From the NCBI GenBank assembly GCA_030549335.1, contig CM060190.1:63316118-63380117 (forward strand): DNA of 64,000 nt, read 5' to 3'. Positions 59,094 to 64,000 of the stretch are shown one piece after another. This stretch comes from Pontederia crassipes. Taxonomy: Eukaryota > Streptophyta > Magnoliopsida > Commelinales > Pontederiaceae. A program made the translations under genes and the position numbers. Under the pieces are notes generated by a model that searched no databases, was not told where the DNA came from, and saw only the letters and a program-made list of their open reading frames with translations. Each line of letters starts with the position of its first letter. The first letter of the stretch is position 1.

Positions 59094-62052
59094 AGTTCTT
59101 CCTGCTCGGATTACCCAGCGATTATGACTCACTTGTGTCGTTGCAATGTGCCCTGGCGTAGAAAATGTGCTTCCGCTCAAATACTTCATCATGACCAGAC
59201 GCACTGGTACTATGATCTTTGATCGTGGACGCCAACGAGGAATGCGTGACAAACTTTCTCGCCGCACACCCAGTCGTGCCCCGCATCATGTTCCTCATAC
59301 ACCCGTGTCGTGTCAAGGAACGTCTGTCATGCATCATGATGGCGGACTGATCGCCCCGCCTAACCGGGATGGTCATGCATCGCTCACTCGAGTAGATCAA
59401 CCACCCAGGTATATAGTTGAGAATCTTGAAGTGTCGCGTTGCGTCAAGAGTGGCCATATGCTCGGCATTGATGGTCTTGCGCTACCCATACCATGGGGTC
59501 GCTTACATGAGAGTCGTGTAATTCGGAGGACCCGTGTCACATTCAGGGACTGTCGATCATGCACTATCATGACGACCTAACGCTGTTCGGTATTTCGTGA
59601 CATCGCATCGCATGTCCAGTCATGCAACGTGAAGTGCACAACCGCTTCACGGGAGAAGTTGGCTCAAGTTTAAGCATCAAGGTTCATGGTACATTTTCGG
59701 CTAAGGAGCATCAATCGTAAGCGTATTGTCGTGCCGCAACATCGCTTGCCACGCCACGATGACTTTCAAGAATGGAACAAAGCGTTGATTACTTGTAAAC
59801 ACTCATGGATGAGCTGTCAGCCTTGCCTGTCTCGTCAAGTGTTGCCCCGCAAGCGGCGTGATGTCATCCATCAAGGGTTGGGACGAACTTGCCACATGCC
59901 AACGCAAATCGACGCCTCAACTCAGTGACCAATTTGGCAAATGGTCTGAGCGTCGAGCGTCAGCGAACCTTGGCATGCTGCTGTCAAGCGTTCCGCTGCC
60001 AACCGAAGGAAGGAGTGCCCTTTCCTCTCGGCCAACGCCTCGAGCAATCGAAGCGGCCTCCAAGGATCGCAATCCAAATGTTTCGAAGGACACACTGGCG
60101 ATGTCGGCTCTTCGAATGAAGATGGAGGTAACGTTGGGAGCTCATGCCATGAGTTCACCAACCGCAATCCGCTTACCCAAGCGGAGCGTCTTCACGAACA
60201 CTCCCAGGGTTCGTTGAAGATCCGGAACGGCTATTCTTCCACAAGGGTTAGTCGCCCGGTGGACAAGTAAGTCAAAGGCGCATGATCCTTGCCGACAAGC
60301 GCTATGGTATTACTTCATCCAAGTTGCGGACAGACGAGCATCTAAGGTGCATCCTCTTTGTGAACGAGCACCGCGATCTCGCCCTGTCCATACCCCAAAG
60401 GTGTTGCCTAAGCTTCAAAGGAGGTCCCAGAATCGGAAGAAGGCATATCCCAAGAACCCCGCAAGATGTGGCAAACTCAGGATGGTGTTGCCATCGCGAC
60501 GATGTGAAATGTGGCAAACATGGATCCCATCGAGACGTGGGACAACAGGAGTGGCAGCTCATCAATTATGCAAGCCCTGACAAGTTGGGACTGGAGGCCA
60601 AGATCGCATTGTTCAGCATCGGCCAGATGGGCATGTTGAAGGAGAAAGTGAAAGGAATCACCGAGCTCCGCCTATAGTGTTCCCAGGAGGATGAAGACCC
60701 AATGTTGATGCTCTTCAAGCAGAGGGGTTAGAAGCCGTGGACGAGGAAGGAGTTGGAACAACAGGATCGCCCAACCTCCACTCACTAGTCGTCGCTGCCA
60801 AATCAATCATGACAAGTGTCATACCACCAAAGCCCTTGGGCAAGGGCAATGGTGGGGGAGAGAAGCTCAAGTCGCAAGGAGGAAGCTACTTATGCCAAAG
60901 ACAAAGATCGTCCATCGAAGCAGGAGAATCGAGTCGAACCACAGGCACATGTGAGGTGACTCCCATCTTCGCTCACTATAGCGATTGAGAGTGGACAAGG
61001 TGCGGAATGTTATATTAAAGAACCTTAGTCCACTGCAAATCGTCGAGATGTCTCATGTCCACCAAGGGGGAAGGTGGAGCCGCTCTCAATACTCGATGGA
61101 CGAAGGACTCAACGTTGCAGCCATCTGCAACTTGGAGACAGCGAGTTGAACCACAAGGGAACGTGGGGAGACACTCGTCGCCCACTATGGCGACTTTGAT
61201 GAACAAGGCATGGATTGTTATATCAAAGAACCTTATCCCACCTCAAGACTGCCGAAGCATCAGGTGATCACCAAGGAGGAGGTGGTCCTGCACTCTTCAC
61301 TCGGCAGAGGAATGGATGACTCTACGTTGCAACCACTTGCAACGTAGAGATGGGGAGTCAAGCCCAAAAAGAGACCTGAAGCGTCCCGAAGCATCTGTGG
61401 GAAGACTCTCGTCGCTCATCATAGCGACCCAAAGCACACGAAGCAGACAAGTTGCAAATGTCGTCATCAAAGAGCTTGTGCGGTTTCAAGCCGTCGAAAT
61501 TCAAGGACGATCATCGAGGGTGAGATGGTCCCGCATTTCGCATTCGACGAAAGGGAGACCTTATGCTGCGGCCATCCGCAACATGAAGGCATCGAGTCAA
61601 GTCATGCAGGTCGAATGGCGAAACTCTTTATCGTGTTCTGCACGACCCTGGAGCAACTCGTTTCTGAGCTATTCCTGAAGCATCCAAGAGTTGTTTCACC
61701 CCCAAAGAAGCCAAACTACATAAGTTGACGCTGCGCAAGTCGAAGAGAAGTGAAGCCAACGAAGACTTGATGGACGGATAGTTGTTTGATGAAGTCAGAT
61801 CGCTCATGGCGGACTCCACTGGCGCTGCACAAGCGATGACCCCGGATTGGACGAAGGATCAACGAGCGAAGCAGGCCTGAGGGAGGAGTCCTCAACGAGA
61901 CCCCAAGGAGCGGGCATTCTTGGCGCTGCGTGATGCTGGTAAAGTCGAAGTCAAGGTAAAGAAGGCAGAATTGAATGAGACAAGCGAAGTCAAGGCTGAA
62001 GACGAAGGCCCCGAGGAAGTCCGGACAACGGCGTCGGGGGCGTCGCCGACTT
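59094..62052 (+). other. Non-coding internal region of the LTR element
   Basis: The longest open frames (59146-59580, 59858-60217, 60282-60677, 61316-61678) are low in hydrophobic patterning, overlap each other in different frames and show no zinc knuckle or polymerase motif. At 60965-61600 there are about three imperfect repeats marked by CTCGTCGC(C/T)CA(C/T)(T/C)ATGGCGA-like and TTATATCAAAGAACCTTA-like segments, spaced 208 and 243 bp apart. Confidence 0.6.
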
Positions 62053-62065
62053 TGGTGGGGGAGAA
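62053..62065 (+). other. Polypurine tract
   Basis: TGGTGGGGGAGAA lies directly before the right LTR, a standard position and composition. Confidence 0.9.
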
Positions 62066-62732
62066 TGTCAGGGGACATTTTCCCGTGACACGAAGCGTAA
62101 AGCCTCGCGGCACCAGTGCCGTTCAACTTATAGCTCTCGACCACTCAACGTCGAAACCATGGAACACATGCAGCCGCCCCGCACTGCGTAATATTACGGA
62201 GTACCAAGTTATCCGCCCTTAGGGCATTATCTTGTAAGGCCGTCCTTATGAATGGCCAAGTAGGCGACGTTCCCGTGGGGTAAGTATTTTGCATCTTTAA
62301 TATGTAATAAGACTCCTATACATACGGTACATTGGGAGGAGTTCACTAGTGCTTTCCGAGGCCCAATTGTATGTTATGTTTCATCATATTTAATACAAGT
62401 AAGCTTTCCTTTAATTCTAGTGTCAAGGCCTTGGGCGTGGGGAGGCAACCCACATCGGTGTCCCTTCGTGGCGTCTCGTGGTCCTTTAGTCGCCCCTTCG
62501 GACTTTAAGCGTCCAAGCGCCTGCATTAGTGCAGCAACGCGCTAATGTCACGGTCTCATGATGAGTAGTCCAACACTCTAGTCATGTCCGTGATTGAATG
62601 CCTATAAAAGCGACTCTCGGCATAGTCGTCTCGACCATAAAACTTCCGCTGCAAACTCAAAATAGGCTTGGCTAGGTGCATATCCGCTTAGTCGCCGCAC
62701 GTGATCTAGTGTCCGAGAATGACCCTGTGACA
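62066..62732 (+). repeat. 3' LTR of the non-autonomous element
   Basis: 667 bp; the partner of 58416-59079. Confidence 0.92.
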
Positions 62733-63540
62733 CCCGCACACCATGTGCCGCCGCACGCCACCACCACATCACGCCGTGAGCACGCCGAGCGCCACTGCAC
62801 GACGCATTCCGCTGATCTCTAGGTTAATCCATGTTAATTCTTCATGCTGTAAATTTTTCGTGGTAATCCATGTTGTAAATTAGTTAAACTTTTGTTAACT
62901 TGTATTTGTTACACTATAAAATTATTTTTCTTGCTTGTATGTGATTGTCGTCAATTGTACAATGTCTCGGAACGTAGCTCGTCACATATTCTCTTTACAT
63001 TCTCATCTTCGGACATACTTCCCTAACTCACTTTCGCTTTGGACATACTTCTATCTCATTTTCGGACATTCTCTACCTTGCTTTCCGCCGACATTCTCTA
63101 TCTCACTTTCCGCCGAGCTCCGTCAAATCTGAAGCTGTGTTGGAACTTATTTAATTCTAACATATTGAAAATAAGCTATCGGACCATCATCATTTGATTC
63201 TTTGAACTTCTAAAGGCGTTTTATACGATAAATCTGACTATATCACGTTATGGGAAAACAATCTCATGCATCATTTTGAGAAACACAATAATAATATTTT
63301 GATAAATCACACTAATTTACAACATGAATTATCAACAAAATATTTACAAAAGTGTAACTAATCACACTATCACATAATGGCGCCGGCAGCGCAGTGCGTG
63401 AACTCGACGGCAGCGGAGCGGCGGCATGTGGCAGGGTCGCGGCGTGTGGGGTCGGCGGCGGGGTGGTCGAACTCGGCGGCGCTCGGTTGCGTGCGTCGTG
63501 CAGCGGCGCTTGGCGTGCTCGCGGTGTGAGGGAGTGGCAG
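62733..63540. other. Centre of the inverted duplication
   Basis: 62768-62806 (GTGAGCACGCCGAGCGCC, then CTGCACGACGCA) matches 63491-63530 inverted. Between them lies AT-rich DNA (62823-63360) with no gene. The AT-rich part looks like a spacer or intron. Confidence 0.5.
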
Positions 63541-63945
63541 CATGCTCTAGGTCATCGCGGAGGTCGCCGCTGCGCAGGGGACAACTGTCCGCCACACTGC
63601 GCGATGGAGAACAGTCATCTCTGCAGTCGTCCGCCGCATGCGGAGAGAGAGAGCAGGATCGGCGGTGACAGATTTGCGGTGACGGGCAGATCTACGGCGA
63701 CGAGCATCAGAGGAGGTCGCCATGCGGAGGTGAAGCGTTGAAGAGGAAGAGAGAGGAGTTGGAGGCTCGTCGGCGTCGTGCAACCACGTGGAGAGGGGAG
63801 AGCGAGAGGAGGCGACGCAAAGAGAAGAAACAAAGAGGAGAGAGAGGAGAGGAAAAAAATGAGATCCGCCGAGGGTTTGTAGCCTTTTATAACCGGTCAA
63901 TCCATCGGCTGCGTGCGGGCGTGCGAACCGTGTTGAATCGTTCAT
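63541..63945 (-). other. GC-rich promoter/exon-like block, right arm of an inverted duplication
   Basis: On the minus strand there is a TATAAAAGG box (63883-63891), a CT-rich leader-like stretch (about 63780-63855), and a GC-rich exon-like segment. A 132-codon open frame (63547-63945) overlaps the box and is not a recognisable protein. 63541-63665 is the inverted match of 58009-58129. Confidence 0.45.
63883..63891 (-). promoter_or_regulatory. TATA box candidate on the right arm
   Basis: Minus-strand TATAAAAGG, followed downstream by a CT-rich leader, as in plant genes. Confidence 0.45.
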
Positions 63946-64000
63946 CGAACCGGCTCCGAATCGCGCTAGATCTCACACAAACTTCTTAAATTTACGCCTG

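Larger units (their letters stand above)
58416..62732 (+). mobile_element. Non-autonomous LTR retrotransposon (no recognisable coding)
   Basis: The LTRs at 58416-59079 and 62066-62732 start TGTCA and end GTGACA. A primer-binding site (TGGTATCAGAAC) follows the left LTR, and a polypurine tract (TGGTGGGGGAGAA) precedes the right one. Flanks share cccg (58412-58415 and 62733-62736), a probable short target duplication. The 3-kb internal region is GC-balanced and carries no Gag, protease, RT or integrase motif in any frame I could read, so the element would depend on proteins from others. It inserted into the GC-rich block described at 57690-58415. Confidence 0.85.

Overview
This 64-kb window is nuclear plant DNA. 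The evidence is spliced genes with GT-AG introns, plant-specific protein families (a GT-2 type trihelix factor and a receptor-like cytoplasmic kinase) and dense plant LTR retrotransposons and CACTA elements. The two intact genes have very GC-rich coding sequence in AT-rich surroundings, which fits a commelinid-type monocot. That is an inference; the sequence does not fix the species.

Only two genes look intact. The first is a three-exon, GTL1-like trihelix transcription factor (2646-6268, plus strand, 784 codons) with two DNA-binding trihelix domains, a central helix and an acidic tail. The second is a two-exon membrane-anchored receptor-like kinase (43339-44640, plus strand, 404 codons) whose catalytic loop reads HCD rather than HRD. 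Nothing suggests that they work together; they sit 37 kb apart with transposons between them.

Most of the rest is layered transposon DNA. From left to right: a non-autonomous hAT-like element carrying a broken ERF-type AP2 gene fragment (about 8222-9245); a candidate solo LTR (9893-14525) holding a second member of that hAT-like family and a SIRE-like solo LTR; an inverted-repeat element (14724-15559); another solo LTR (16222-18030); a CACTA element (18131-28317) split by an 8.6-kb Ty3/gypsy element on the minus strand (19237-27865); a 10.7-kb chromodomain Ty3/gypsy element (30877-41579); a decayed Ty1/copia element (46090-50730); a second CACTA element (52303-53727) that contains about 100 bp of plastid 16S rRNA; a small MITE (55964-56341); and a 4.3-kb LTR element with no recognisable coding region (58416-62732), which lies within an inverted duplication of a GC-rich promoter/exon-like sequence. 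Target-site duplications were read directly for the two CACTA elements, the minus-strand gypsy element, the copia element and the MITE (exact), and for the chromodomain element (one mismatch).

No new multi-gene system was found. The most notable observations are the plastid rRNA fragment inside a CACTA element, the ERF fragment inside a hAT-like element, two gypsy elements whose LTRs look young while their coding regions are broken, and the inverted GC-rich arms at the right end.
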